A DNA stretch of 64,000 nucleotides from Brachionus rotundiformis. Lineage: Eukaryota > Rotifera > Eurotatoria > Ploima > Brachionidae. Made by a program: the position numbers and the translations under genes. The stretch covers positions 868,001 to 932,000 of the forward strand of contig JAESIW010000065.1 of assembly GCA_016802295.1 (NCBI GenBank). Direction: 5' to 3'. Below, piece after piece: positions 47,787 through 59,753 of the stretch. The notes beneath the pieces were generated by a model. That model did not search any database, was not told where the DNA came from, and saw only the letters and a list, made by a program, of their open reading frames with translations. Numbering within the stretch: position 1 is the first letter of the stretch; each line of letters opens with the position of its first letter.

Positions 47787-48125
47787 GGTCACGATATCGA
47801 CAGGCCCCAAGTCCTGATGAAAAAATGTTTTGTTGCCCATGTTTTGTTGTATGAAGGCGTCTCTGGCTTCGACCATCTCCTAGTAAAGAATGCGAAAGGA
47901 CCTGCTGTACAGCTGATCCTCTACAAGTAGACCTCTATAGACGTAACTTTGGAAGTCTTAAGTTAAGATTTTATCTCCATTGAGAGACAAGTCGCTTGAT
48001 TTGTGGTTCCAAGCTCATCTAAATAGTTGCCGAGTTCGCAGCAATTGCTGGGAAGATTGGCGAGGCGATGAACGTCCCACTGGCTTCTTGGGGAAAGACG
48101 CCGTTATAACTCTGCGAACTATACA
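47787..48125 (-). pseudogene. GC-richer island with broken minus-strand frames
   Basis: About 340 bases are close to balanced in GC, in sharp contrast to flanks. On the minus strand one frame reads RRLSPRSQWDVHRLANLPS and CCELGNYLDELGTTNQ before a stop. Another reads YRGLLVEDQLYSRSFRILY and VEARDAFIQQNMGNKTFF. No frame is open throughout and I recognise no family. It could be a decayed gene or mobile element, a structured RNA, or coding exons I failed to splice. Confidence 0.3.
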
Positions 48126-48897
48126 ACAATACAATTTGAAAAATTAATTCAATTAAATTCTTTTAAAAATAACTAGACACATTTTTATTAATGAATAATT
48201 CAATTAAAGGATTTTTTTTTCAAATATTCTCATTCTCGATTAGAATTCATTATTGATAAATCAAATATCATTCTTAATTTTTACAGTTGTGGTTTCAAAC
48301 TTATTTTTGAATGATACTTTTTAAAATCTATATAAATTTCTTTGTGTTTAGATTTATTTTATTAAAAAAAATTCTCAAAAAATTAAATAAAATTAAATTT
48401 CTACATTTTGTAATCAACTTCTTAGTGTTAAATTTATTCTGTAACAATGATCAATTAAACATCAAACCAAAAATAAACAGTTCCTATTTTACATACCTCA
48501 TTACCTCACATACATATCTTTTAACATGAAGATGATTTTTACTTCAGTATAACTATTAGAAAATTGAAAAGCATTTTATTTTTGACAAATCGAACTATAA
48601 AAAGAATAATATTTTGTCCATGCTACTCAGATTGCGTATCCTTCACTTTTAACTCAAAATGTTTCCATGACAATTAAATTTTTTCAAAAACACCTTTAAT
48701 TTTATATATTAACAAGAAACATATTTATTTCCATAGTAACAATAGCAAATAATTATAATATCTCCTTATTCCTATGTTTAATTTTGAATGCAATCAACAC
48801 AAATTTAGGAACAAATTATAGTAAAAGCACAAATTTTGCTGCCAAATAGAACTCATCATTTTAAATTAAGAAGATAATTAAATCATAGCACACAAAA
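48126..48897. other. Intergenic, CFAP52 promoter side
   Basis: AT-rich DNA. A 72-codon frame at 48311-48529 has random AT-rich composition and is not supported. Confidence 0.45.
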
Positions 48898-51110
48898 ATG
48901 TCTAGTGTGGAAACTTTGGAACTACAATCAGCAATTGGATTCGAAGGTTTTGTTGCAAATAATGATCAAAATAATTCAAGCTAAATTTATTTTATATTTT
49001 ATAGGTAAAGTGCCTAATGGTCTACGAATACATCCTGACCGAATGCATATGATTTATGCCATTGGATGTAATATTGTGATAGAAAATTTACAGACCAGAA
49101 AACAAGAATTTCTTGTGGGCCACAATAACAATGTATCATGCATTGCTGTCTCTAAAAGTGGTCGTTTTATTGCATCAGGCCAAGTCACTTACATGGGCTT
49201 TAAAGTAATTGTGAACTTTATTTTCTTGATTTTCTTTTATCCTGTCATTTGATAAGGCTGATATTATCATATGGGATTTTGCTAGCAGAGAATTATATGC
49301 CAGACTTGTTTTACATAAAGTAAAGGTCCAAGATTTGGCTTTCTCTCCAAATGACTCGTATCTTTTTTCACTTGGTGGCCAAGATGACGGCAGGTTTGTT
49401 TAAATATTTTATAAACTAAAACAAATAAGCAATATAACTTTATTTTTAAGTGTTGTTGTATGGAACGTGGCAACCAAAGAATCCATTTGTGGAAGTCCAG
49501 CTCAGCACAAGAGTGCTGGTATTACATTTTGTCTGGCAGCTGCTCGAAACAACGATAATCTTTTCTTTACTGCTGGAAAGTAAGCTAAGAATTAAAAAAT
49601 TATTTAAATTTTAAAATATTTAATATTAAAAGCAATACACTTCGTATTTGGGAACTTGATTTGCCAAACAGAAAAATACGCCCTTTGGATGTGAATCTTG
49701 GCCAAACAAAGCGTATTGTAAAATCCATTACAAGTTCAGATGTCGAAGATGTGTTCTATTGTGGCACTACCACTGGCGACATCCTACAAATTGGCTACAA
49801 GGGTCAATTTAAGGCAATTGGACCAGAAAAAAATAAATTTTCACTTGGAGTAACTGCCTTGCAATCGTTGAAGAATGGCGATCTCCTTGCTGGTTCAGGA
49901 GATGGAAAAATTTATTTACTTGCCCCTTTAACTTTTAAGCCTAAAAAGTACATAGTCTTTTTGATTATTTAATTTTATTAAATTTATTTTTTGGTTTAGA
50001 ACAGCAGAATGTGATGCAGAAATAACTTCGTTAGCTCTTAGAGGCGATGGACATATGTTTTTTATAGGAACAGCAAAATCTCAAATATACAAGGTCCAAT
50101 TGAGTGAATGGAAGCAAGAGTTGATAAATACTTGTCACAATAGTTCAGTAAACGATGTAGCTTTTCCATTGTAAGAAAACTTAGTATTTTTTACAATATG
50201 CTTTTTACTAATAATTTTTTATTAGTGGAACTTCAGAATTATTTGCCACTTGCTCTCATGAAGATATAAGAATATGGCACTCAGCTTCAAGCCAAGAACT
50301 TCTAAGAATCAAAGTTCCAAACAAGACATGTACGTCTATAGTCTTTTCTAGAGATGGTACCTCTATTATTAGCGGCTGGGATGATGGTAAAATCCGTGCA
50401 TTCTATCCAGAAAGTGGTAAATTGATGTATGTAATCAATGATGCCCATCAACGTGGAGTTACCTCATTGGCTATTACGTCGGACAGTCGTCGAATAATCA
50501 GTGGTGGTGGTGAAGGCCAAGTAAGAGTTTGGAACATAAGACCAGATTCACAGACTCTTGAAGTAACTATGAAAGAGCACAAAAATGCTGTTGTTCAAAT
50601 CCGCATTAATAAAAATGATACAGAGTGCTTAACTGCTAGTTTGGACGGCACTTGCATTGTTTGGGATCTTAAGTGAGTTAGATAATAATTAATTTTGAAT
50701 CTTAATTTAAAACAAAATATAGGCGATTTAAACGAAGTCAAGTACTTTTTGCCAATACTTTGTTCCATTGCATTGGCTATCATCCAGAGGAATTTCACAT
50801 TTTAACTGGCGGAAGTGATAGAAAAATAGCTTATTGGGAGAGTTTTGACGGAGCTCAAATTAGAGAATTAGAAGCTTCAAAATCCGGTACCATTAATGGT
50901 TTGGACATTGATGCAGCTGGTCAGCTATTCGTTACTGGAAGTTCGGACAAACTTGTCAAAGTCTGGAAATATAATGAAGGTGAAGTCCTATCTGTCGGTT
51001 TTGGTCATGGTGGTGAAGTAAAGAGAGTTAAAATATGCCCAAACAATAGAATGATTGTTTCGGTAGGAGATGATGGATCTATTTTACGCTGGAGATTACC
51101 TTTGGTTTAA
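48898..51110 (+). CDS. CFAP52: Cilia- and flagella-associated protein 52 (WDR16)
   Basis: Eight exons (48898-48946, 49005-49204, 49257-49393, 49451-49579, 49633-49947, 50000-50170, 50226-50672, 50723-51110) join in frame to 611 residues; human CFAP52 has 620. The whole protein is two WD40 propellers. Family-specific stretches include RIHPDRMHMIYAIGCNIVIE, ASGQVTYMGFKADIIIWDF, SLGGQDDGSVVVWNV, LDLPNRKIRPL, GTTTGDILQIGYKGQ, YVINDAHQRGVTSLAITSD, SGGGEGQVRVWNIR and the closing VGDDGSILRWRLP. CFAP52 is a doublet-microtubule inner protein of motile cilia, which fits an animal with ciliated epithelia. All introns are 50-61 nt. The small first exon (MSSVETLELQSAIGFEG) matches the family N-terminus. 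Confidence 0.97.
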
Positions 51111-52345
51111 TTTTATTTTATTAAATTAATTGCTTTCAAAATCGAAAATATTTAATTATAATTTTTCATTTAATTTTTAAATAAAACTAAAATACATTTT
51201 TTAAATTCATTTGAAATCATTTTCGAAAGAACAAAAAAAAATTGAAAAAATTAAATACATCAAATAAAACAAAAAAAGAAACGAATATTTTTAATTAAAT
51301 GAAAAAAGTCTTGTTATTGTCTAGATTTAAGGGAAAATCATTTTTTGATACCATTAATTTTAAATAAAAATTCTGTATTTTAATAGAGACTCATCTAAAT
51401 TAGAAATATTAATTACAAATAAAAATTGATAAAGAATAAAGTATAAAAAATAAATTATAAAGTATAGAAAAATTTAATTTTTAAAATTTTAAAAATAAAG
51501 ATAAGCAATTAAGGATTTCTTTGAAACACACAGCCCCTTTTTATTTAAAAGACAAACAGTGCTAAGTAAAAATTAGAGATTTTTTTTATTTTTCAGTGTT
51601 TTATTGTTAATCTGAACCCGTTCTTTCATAAAATCATGTATGTTTTCTTTATGGAAAAAATCTTCCATGAGACATTCTGAAAGAAAATTAAAAGATCTAT
51701 CTTTAAGTCAGAGCCTTGGTGATAAGATCAGTTGCTTAAAATCACATGATATTTTACAACAAATGGGTTTTTATGGTTGATAGATCTTTCTTAAATACAT
51801 TAAAATAATTCTAAATATTTTTAATTATAAAAAGTATATATTTGAATTGCTTGAGTCTAAAAACCCCAATATAGCCTATAATTTAGTCGTTATTATTGAT
51901 AATTTTTTAAGGGACTGTATCTTATTTTTTTGATTTCGAGTATGATCTCATACTTTTTATCGCGAAATTCATGTTTTTTAACCTCAGAAATGCTAAAAAG
52001 CATATTTTTTACAATTGTAAAATTTGTGAAATTTCATACAAAACTTTGGGTCTTCAATCATCTCCACAAATTAATTAGTTATCAACACAATTTGAAACAC
52101 AATTTCAAAAACTCTTAAGAACAAAAAATGAATGTAATGGTATAATGGTTTATTTATTTTTTTTTATAACAATTTACCATGATTTTTGACCAAAGATGGT
52201 AAAAACATAGACTTTTTCCAGTTTTTTTGGATCTAGTCCGAGGTTTACCCCCCCAATCCTTACTTTTTTTTACAGATTTTGAAACTAGAGAAAATTCTGG
52301 ACAAAATGTTGGGACCACTTTTTTTATTTTTGTATTTTTAGGCAA
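51111..52345. other. Convergent intergenic region, CFAP52 / PEX3
   Basis: AT-rich 3' flanks. Short frames at 51930-52118 and 52154-52345 are unsupported. A foldback repeat follows. Confidence 0.45.
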
Positions 52346-52580
52346 GTAAAATTGCTAAGAATAAGTGTAAAATCAGAAAAAAAAGAATTATACTGTTTTA
52401 TTTTGAAAAAAATGTTTTTAAGTAAATTTCTTTATATGTTTAAATTTTATTTTAACAGACTAAACTAATAAAGAGTTCGAAATTTTTAGATGTTCTAAGA
52501 ATGGTTCTAAAAACATTTTTTCAAAATAAAACAGTATAATTCTTTTTTTTTGATTTTACACTTATTCTTAGCAATTTTAC
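52346..52580. repeat. Near-perfect inverted repeat (MITE-like foldback)
   Basis: The left arm (52346-52420, starting GTAAAATTGCTAAGAATAAG) is the reverse complement of the right arm (52509-52580, ending CTTATTCTTAGCAATTTTAC). Over about 72 bases the arms differ only by a G/A change and small A-run length changes. An 88-base loop separates them. No coding sequence is inside. Size and structure fit a non-autonomous DNA transposon or a recent hairpin element. No clear target-site duplication is evident at the ends. Confidence 0.93.
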
Positions 52581-52772
52581 CCAAAGTGTGCAAAATCAGT
52601 AGCAGGTGAAATAAAATTTGTTGCACTTTTTGTTTTATGAAATTTCACAATGCCGTCAAAAAATGTTTTTAAGCATAAACATATTTAATCAAATAAAAAA
52701 AATTTACTTATTTAAAAAAAAAGATTAATAAAAGTTGAATTTTTATTAAAATTTTATAAATAATATAAATAA

Positions 52773-54262
52773 CTATTGTACTAATTCTTTTAGTAAAACA
52801 TTGACGTCTAGTCCACCCAATGAATCATGATTTAATTTTTCTTCTGGTACATAACTGAATGCTTCATAGACATTAGCACTAAAAATGTTCAATTTAACAT
52901 TATCAATAATTATTTTTTTATTTAATGGAAGTTTAATTTGATTCAATATCGGTATAAGTTTGGCAAAAGGTAGCGATACTGTAATTTTCTCAGGAGTATC
53001 TTTTTGCATTATTTGAGCCAGCATCAAACTAGAAAGATTATTGAGGAAATCATTTTTTACATTGTCAAATATTGACTGGAATGTTTGCTTAAAATCATCG
53101 CACAAAATTAAATCCAAAGTTTCATTATTCAGCTCGGATAATATGTTTTCTTCAGCATGGTCAACCATCGGATTAGATGCATCAACCAAACAATATTCAC
53201 TTTCCAAAGAACCCTTAGAAAAATTTAGCTCATTTTTTCAATTAAAATATTTGAAATTATACTTTGGTTATAGAGTATCCAAAACTTAGATATTCAGTAA
53301 CAAAATCATCATTTTGTGCCTCAAATAATTCCATGGCTGACTCAAGTTTTTCATTTATATACTCTGTTCCTACATTTTCCTTGAGATTCATACTTTATGA
53401 AATATGAATAATTATTAATTTAAATTTTAAGAAAAAATAAAACTTTTCAAATATCTTGGCTACGATCAGTTGAATTTTAGAACAAATTTTTTTAACACCT
53501 TTAATAAAATTAAGTAAATGATCTGATTGCTTAATTAGATAGTTATACCAACCTTCTACGGAAAATCTTTCAATATTTTGAAGAAATTTTTGCTGTAAAC
53601 CTGAAGACAAACTTAATTTCTTTTTAGGAATCAGATCTTCATCACTCGAGCCTTCTGTAACAATTTGTTTGAACAAAAATCCACCCACAATATTAAGTTC
53701 TATTTTAATCAAAATGCTGATCAAAACAACTGAGTAGATAGAAGCTAAGCACTTGGATACGGACAAAATTTTTATCTTTTCCCACAATTCTATTTTATTT
53801 GAAGGTCTTAAAATATTAATTTTAGATTAAGGATCCTAATTTTAAAAAAGGAATCTACTTAAGTTTTAATTGTTCAAGATATTCGTTGCTAGAAAGATTA
53901 TTGTTGATTTGTTCTTGAACAGATTCAATAATTGATAAAACTTAATTTTTATTTTATAAAAACGAATTTTAATTAGGATTTTAAATAAATACTAGCATCA
54001 TCAGATGTTTTTCTAATTGTCATATAATGATCTAATTTTTTTGATTTTAGATATTCTTTTTTTACCAAATGAGCATCTTCTGGAGATAAGAGAAGGCTTT
54101 TTTTAATCTTGTAGATTGAATATTTTATAAAAGCATAGCTTCCTAAATTAAAATTTGAATTAAACTATGCAAAATATGCATTGATTAATTACCTCCGACC
54201 AAGATGGCTGTAAAAACCAATTTTTTCTTGTGTCTTTTGCCAAATCTATACACCAAACTCAT
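52773..54262 (-). CDS. PEX3: Peroxin-3, peroxisomal membrane biogenesis factor
   Basis: Six exons (54193-54262, 53993-54142, 53859-53940, 53464-53806, 53263-53379, 52773-53213) join in frame to about 400 residues; human PEX3 has 373. The N-terminus MSLVYRFGKRHKKKLVFTAI gives the basic patch plus membrane anchor. Then come DHYMTIRKTSDDA, KPSNKIELWEKIKILSVSKC, IKIELNIVGGFLF and the C-terminal SLPFAKLIPILNQ and IFSANVYEAFSY, which correspond to PEX3 landmarks. PEX3 inserts in the peroxisome membrane and receives PEX19 with its membrane-protein cargo. The exon 4-5 boundary is the least certain: I chose a GTAGCC donor and the AAG acceptor that keep phase, but a nearby alternative donor also fits. 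Confidence 0.93.
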
Positions 54263-54561
54263 CTTTATACCAAAAATTTTATGCTTAAGATTATAATTGT
54301 TTTTTTGATTGAGTTAAGTATGAAAATTTGAGCATAATTAACTCACGTGAGACCAATGATTGTAAAAAAAATTGACTTTATTTTTAATTTTTAAAATTTT
54401 ACTTTCAATTTAATTATAAAAATAAAAAAAATCTCTTTTTCATCATAAATTTTATTTTATTAAGATTAATTAAGATAAAATGAGTTATAGAAAAATTAAT
54501 TAATTGATTTTACTCGGATCTGATTCAAATAAAAAAATTAAATTATTTTAAAAAATTAAAT

Positions 54562-56981
54562 TTAAATTCTATTTTTCAATCTTTCTATTTCGAGTGACTT
54601 AGCTCTATTCCATTCCGGAATACCCAGTTCACATTTGCCATAGCTAATCGCTTGGAGCCTAGCCACAACCAACAATGTATGAAAATCTTCGAATGACATT
54701 TTTTCTTTGTTTTTCACCAAATGAGTTTGTCTTATCTGAACAATATCATTCTCGACCAGCTGCTGCATTGAATTACTTAGCTTATAATCACAATGAGCTA
54801 ATATACTCAAATATTTACGAATATAATTTAATAAATTCAATTTGCTCTCATTAAAAAACTCATTAATACATTTTTCGTAAGATTCTGGTTCGAAATTTTT
54901 CAAGTCATGGTTCAATTTTAGCTGAACATCGCTGCTCAAAATAGATTTTGTCTCGCTAAGTATTAGCATTCTAAGGTTTGTATTAAATTCTTGCTGATGA
55001 AATCCAAAATCGTAATTAATTTTCTGCCATTTAATTATGTCTTTCAACGAGTTAAGGTTCATTAAACCTTTTTGTTTAAGCTCACCTGCATTCAGAACCG
55101 TCTCGTCTATGACCAAATGAAACAACTCAGGCAATTGAAGCATACCAGAGATAAGCTTATCTTTTGTATAATCTTTATTTGGTATTAAATTTGAATTATT
55201 CATGTTTTCGATTGAAAGCTTAAATAAATGGCTCATGGAAACTATTTTACTCAATGCTGAATAAAAACAGTCCACAAATGTCTTTTCTTGTTTATCAACT
55301 TGTGGTATGTTGGTGATATTAAGACAAAATTTTCCTAAAATTGTCACATCTTTACGCATGAATCTAAAAGAATAGCTTAATTTTAAAATGTTTTCCAAAT
55401 GGAAAAAAATTACACTGATGACAAGAGATGCATAAGCAAGTACTCTGCTGCCAAAGTGTCGCCCAATAAAAGTTCTTGGAACATCAGGATTATTTCATTT
55501 CTTAACTTGTTTAGATAAATTTGAGACTGGTCAAATAAAAGCGAATCGTCTATGTTATCCATGGTATGATTAGACTCTTTTAATAGACTACGAAGAAACT
55601 GGTTATATTCATAACTCCAGTAATCATATTTTTTTTCTCCTTGATCTACTTGCATTTCTTCTTTATCTTCTTTTTTAGGGTCACGTCTTAGTAGAGGGTT
55701 GTTGCTCAGAAGATTAAATGAAGTGATACAGTGAATTCTTGGCACAAGAGATGGTGGATATTCAGATAAAATGTATTTCTTGCTGTGTTCAGTTACTTTG
55801 GTAATATGAATATCCATTTCGGTACATTTACATAAATGATGATTTTCATCTTCAACTTTGCTCTCTTTGTGTATTTTGAACTCTTGGGTTTTTTGTTCAT
55901 GTTCAACTTCCAAACTATCTGTTCGGTGTTCATCGTGTTGATAGGCTAAAGATGGATCTTGGTTAAAAATTCCAATAAATTCAACTAAATCGTTTATTTT
56001 AAATTTTTCTGAGTCTTCGTAAATCTTTACCAAGCAAGCCGATCCATTCTCGTTTTTGTTTAATGGAAAGCTGTTAAGCAAGTTTAAATGAAAATTGGTG
56101 TTATTTTCTGTGACTTTTTCGTTCTTGGTCTTTTTTGTATAAGTCACAGTCTTGGTCTCTTCGTCGGGGTTAAATTTTCTGGTCTTATAACATACCTTGC
56201 AGATGGTATAATCAGTGTCTTTCTCTTGTGAAACGATGCTCATGTCTTGTTCCATTTTTTGAATTTGGTTTTGCTCATTTGTTTCCATATTTTCTTCATT
56301 GTCTAAAGGACGCTTTTCAGACTGGCCTTCGACAATGCTTCCACAAACGTAACATGAATTTGACTTGTAAATTTCTTTTACCCATTGAGCCTCTCCTGGA
56401 ATTGGAACACAAAAAAAAGTGGTTCTTTGCAGCAAATTATTTTGGTGATTCGACTTGTCAGCAGAATTTGACATAGCATCATCACATACCTCATATCCAG
56501 TCTAAATTTTATCAAATAAAACAATGACTTATCAGTAAATTTGTGTTTTTTAAAGTTTTACAGGAAGATCAATTGTTTCTTTGTATTTTAAGCATATTTT
56601 TTTTATGTCGCCGGTAGATTTATTCTTAATTTTGTGAATATTTGTGAAGTAAACTGGATCAAATGTGTCTTGGATCATGCATCGGTATCTGACAAGACAA
56701 TTTGGAGTTAACTCGTGCAATTTTACGTCGTTGACACAAGGAATCTACTTAAAAAACTTTAAAGAAATTTTTAAATTTTGGCAAAATACCGATTGATAAT
56801 CTTTCTCAGAAATCAATTTTGATCTCAGGAATTCTTCAAGTTTGGAATCGAAATTTTCTGGATCATTATCTAAACAATTGGTATTATTAAAATGGTTTTA
56901 AAAGGAAATTTTTTAGTTACCAAAAATATTGTTGATAATCGACAAAGGATTTTTTATCCAGTCATCAATAGATACAGGCAT
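54562..56981 (-). CDS. MCMBP: MCM complex-binding protein
   Basis: Five exons (56921-56981, 56790-56869, 56562-56744, 55414-56501, 54562-55363) join in frame to 737 residues, against about 640 in vertebrates. Landmarks: MPVSIDDWIKNPLSIINNIF; VRYRCMIQDTFDPVYF; FFCVPIPGEAQWVKEIYK; NGSACLVKIYEDSEKFKIND; PPSLVPRIHCITSFNLL; LLGDTLAAEYLLMHLLSSV; then across the last intron FMRKDVTILGKFCLNIT, DKLISGMLQLPELFHLVIDE and FHTLLVVARLQAIS. MCMBP binds and chaperones MCM2-7 helicase subunits in the nucleus during replication. The extra length lies mainly in the linker after the PGEAQW block, which holds two CxxC pairs (CYVC and CKVC) and long acidic/lysine stretches. Confidence 0.96.
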
Positions 56982-57565
56982 TTTTTTTTAATTTGGTAAT
57001 CTGCACGTGCTAATATTTAAAAGCTTGTTTAATTTTTTTAGTTATAGTTGGCTTCGGCTATAAAACTTAATTAAATTCTAAATGTAAACGTTTCAGTTAG
57101 ATTTATTTTTTTCTATATTATTTAATAAGCATTTGATTCATCATAAATTCAAAACTAAATTAAATAGTTTTCAATTAATTATGAAAAGTACAATTTGATT
57201 TGAATTGCAATAAACTTTATTCAAAATTATAAATACTGATTCAATAAATCAACGTAGAATTAGCCAAAATAAAAAAAAAATGTTGTATTTTTTTAAAAAA
57301 TGCTTAACCATTATAAATTAGTATATTTTATAATTTTAATATTAATTAGAAAATATTATTGAAATTAAACAACTTAAATTTTACGACACGGAAATATTAA
57401 ACTTCGTTTTCGCCCAGTTGACCATTAGGACCATGGAGAAGAATCGAACCATTGATTGAGAAGATGTTGTAGCGAATCTTAACCATTTGGCGCGTCCACG
57501 TTTCCACAAACCAATGACAAAAAAGATTAGCTTCTCCTGTTGAAAGTGTAAACAAAAGAAATAGA
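56982..57565. other. Intergenic, MCMBP 5' flank
   Basis: AT-rich to about 57390, then a short GC-richer stretch (57400-57540) with overlapping frames on both strands (for example minus-strand KIRYNIFSINGSILLHGPNG). No family is recognised. It may be part of the same remnant as the AT-hook frame that follows. Confidence 0.35.
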
Positions 57566-57727
57566 ATGACCGAGAATGTTGATGAAATATTGGAAGAACA
57601 AGATGGAACAAGACAAACAAGAAGCAAAGCAAACAACTTGATTAAATCAACTGCACAGTCTTCAAGTCATTCAGCTACACAAGAAGATAAAAGAAAAAGA
57701 GGTAGACCTAAAAAAACTGCTATATAG
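57566..57727 (+). CDS. Short AT-hook ORF, 53 residues (possible gene or element fragment)
   Basis: The frame reads MTENVDEILEEQDGTRQTRS near its start and ends KRKRGRPKKTAI. KRGRPKK is a textbook AT-hook core, which binds the minor groove of AT-rich DNA. The same frame is open upstream to 57518 (QKRLASPVESVNKRNR before the methionine). It could therefore be the last exon of an unseen gene or the carboxy end of a decayed mobile-element protein. There is no splice acceptor I can defend. Confidence 0.35.
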   Translation: MTENVDEILEEQDGTRQTRSKANNLIKSTAQSSSHSATQEDKRKRGRPKKTAI

Positions 57728-58244
57728 TTATTTTTTTATTAATTTTTTTACTAATTTTCTCAAAATATGATTTTTTTATATTCATTTAAAAAATAAATAA
57801 ATATTAAAATAAAAATTGATACCGTTTAAGTAATTTCGTAGCCCTTATTTAGTAATTTTAGAGGCCAAAAATAATTGAAAAATGAGTCCAAAGTAGTAAT
57901 TATATATTCCATAATTAAATAACTATTGAGTCCAAAATAATTATGAGCCCGTTTCAGTAATATAATGAGCCCATTTAAATTATTCCCAAATTTAATTTTT
58001 AATTTCACAAAATTCAAAGGATTCGATTAAAATTTGATAAATAATATGTATATTTTTTATATTCAGATAATATTATGAAAAATTCAAACTTATTTTATAA
58101 ATTAGTTTGATAATCACTCTCAATGGAATTAAATTATTATATAAAATTTATTAAAACAAATAGAACCCACATTATTAAATTAAATAAGATAAGAAAAATG
58201 AAAAAAAAACTACTAAAACTAAAAACTTTTTTTAAAAAATAAAG
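57728..58244. other. Intergenic
   Basis: Very AT-rich spacer. The frame at 57826-58017 is not supported. Confidence 0.4.
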
Positions 58245-58345
58245 TATCACGGTGTGAAGTTCTTATACGGTCTTCAAATTGGACCGTCAAGCTGACCAGC
58301 CAAGTGATCCGCCAGATGAACCGGATTCTGGCAGTATCGAACAGT
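58245..58345 (+). mobile_element. Tiny LINE scrap
   Basis: A 100-base GC-richer island reads WTVKLTSQVIRQMNRILAVS on the plus strand. This resembles the segment before the C-terminal domain in the window's other LINE copies (EWTSQVKSACAKA and SSARTNRILRQVL). A frame change separates it from an upstream GVKF stretch. Small size keeps confidence low. Confidence 0.45.
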
Positions 58346-58614
58346 AATTTAAAGGATTGACAATATTTATTTATATTTTTTTATATAATTGCTTTTTTTT
58401 CAATATTTAAAAACAGTATAATTGAAATTATTTGAAAAATGATTTAAAAACTCGATTTATTGTAAAATTAATAGTTAATTTCACAATCAAATTAAATTTC
58501 ACATTAGTTTAAAAAATAACTAAATTTATTTCAATTATTATGTTAGTAAATTTTTCAAAAAAAATCAACAAGTTTTATTTTAAATATCAAATCAATTTAA
58601 ATCATATTCGAAAA

Positions 58615-59753
58615 ATGTCCAATTTGTGTTATACAAACTATGACCAAACAAAGCTAAAAATAATTGGTATACCTAAAATAAATTACAAATACTTCTTTTT
58701 ATATCTTACCTCTTTATAAATTAGATATAGGAGCAAATTTATCAGGTAAAATACTCTCAATAGCATATAAGAATTCATTTATCTTAAATAGATCATATGT
58801 ACAGTGGATTTTATAACCATAGTAATAAATCGATTCATCCTAGTATGATTAAATTATTTAAAGATAAAAATTTTGGTTACAAAATAATCTTTAAGATGAT
58901 CTATCAAATGTTTTAAATAGAGCATTTGCAAATCATGTTGAAAAAATCATGATAACTGGTACAACCCTAAATGAAAGTAAGGAGGTACTGAAAATTTCTG
59001 AACAAAACGAAAATTTGTACATCACCGTTGGCTGTCATCCGACTCGATCTAACGAATTCATAAATGATCCTGAAGGCTATTACCAGGGATTACTAAATCT
59101 GATAAAGGAAAATGATAAAAAGGTAGTTGCTGTAGGAGAGTGCGGTCTTGATTATGACCGTCTAAATTTTTGTTCAAAAGAAGTACAAAAAAAATATTTC
59201 GAAATGCAATTGGAATTGCCTAAAGAAACCAAAAAACCTTTATTTTTACATTGTAGAAATTCATATGCTGATTTTGCTGAAATTTTGAAGCGCCACCATG
59301 ATCAACTTCATGGAGGAGTGGTCCACTCTTTTACTGGTTCGAAAGAAGAGGCTAAAATTTTCACTGATCTTGGCTATTTCATTGGAATAAATGGTTGTTC
59401 ACTTAAGACTCTGGATAATATCGATGCAATGAAATCGATACCAACTGAATTTTTGATGATTGAAACAGATTGTCCATGGTGTGAAGTTAAAGCTAGTCAT
59501 GCTGGTCACAAATATATCAAAACTAGAATGCCGTGCTCCAAAAAGGAAAAATGGAATGAGGATATTTTAGTAAAAGGTCGAAACGAACCCTCAGCAATTA
59601 TGTAATATTCATAAAAATATTTATATTTGTTTTTTTCTCAAGTATTTTATATTTAGACAAGTTTTAGAAATTATGGCTGCTACTCGAGATGAAGACATTT
59701 ATTCGCTTGCTGATACTCTTTATCAGAATACAAAAAAAGTTTTTAAAATTTAA
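58615..59753 (+). CDS. TATDN1: TatD-family 3'-5' nuclease TATDN1
   Basis: Five exons (58615-58666, 58725-58745, 58792-58842, 58896-59601, 59657-59753) join in frame to 308 residues; human TATDN1 has 297. The tiny second exon completes the metal-binding N-terminal strand (IIDIGANLSDHMY). Downstream are the TatD signatures: ITVGCHPTRSNEF, VVAVGECGLDYDRLNF, FLHCRNSYADF, GGVVHSFTGSKEE, FIGINGCSLKT and the metal site MIETDCPWCEVKASHAG, ending RNEPSAIIQVLEIMAATRDE. The metal-dependent amidohydrolase-fold nuclease degrades DNA and has been linked to chromosome handling in vertebrates and to apoptosis in yeast homologues. All expected metal ligands appear present except that the first motif has DIGANL rather than the bacterial DxHxH form, as usual in TATDN1. 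Confidence 0.96.

Noticed and set aside
51930..52345. Short frames next to the inverted repeat
   Set aside because: Low-complexity AT-rich translations with no transposase-like motif; not evidence of an autonomous element.
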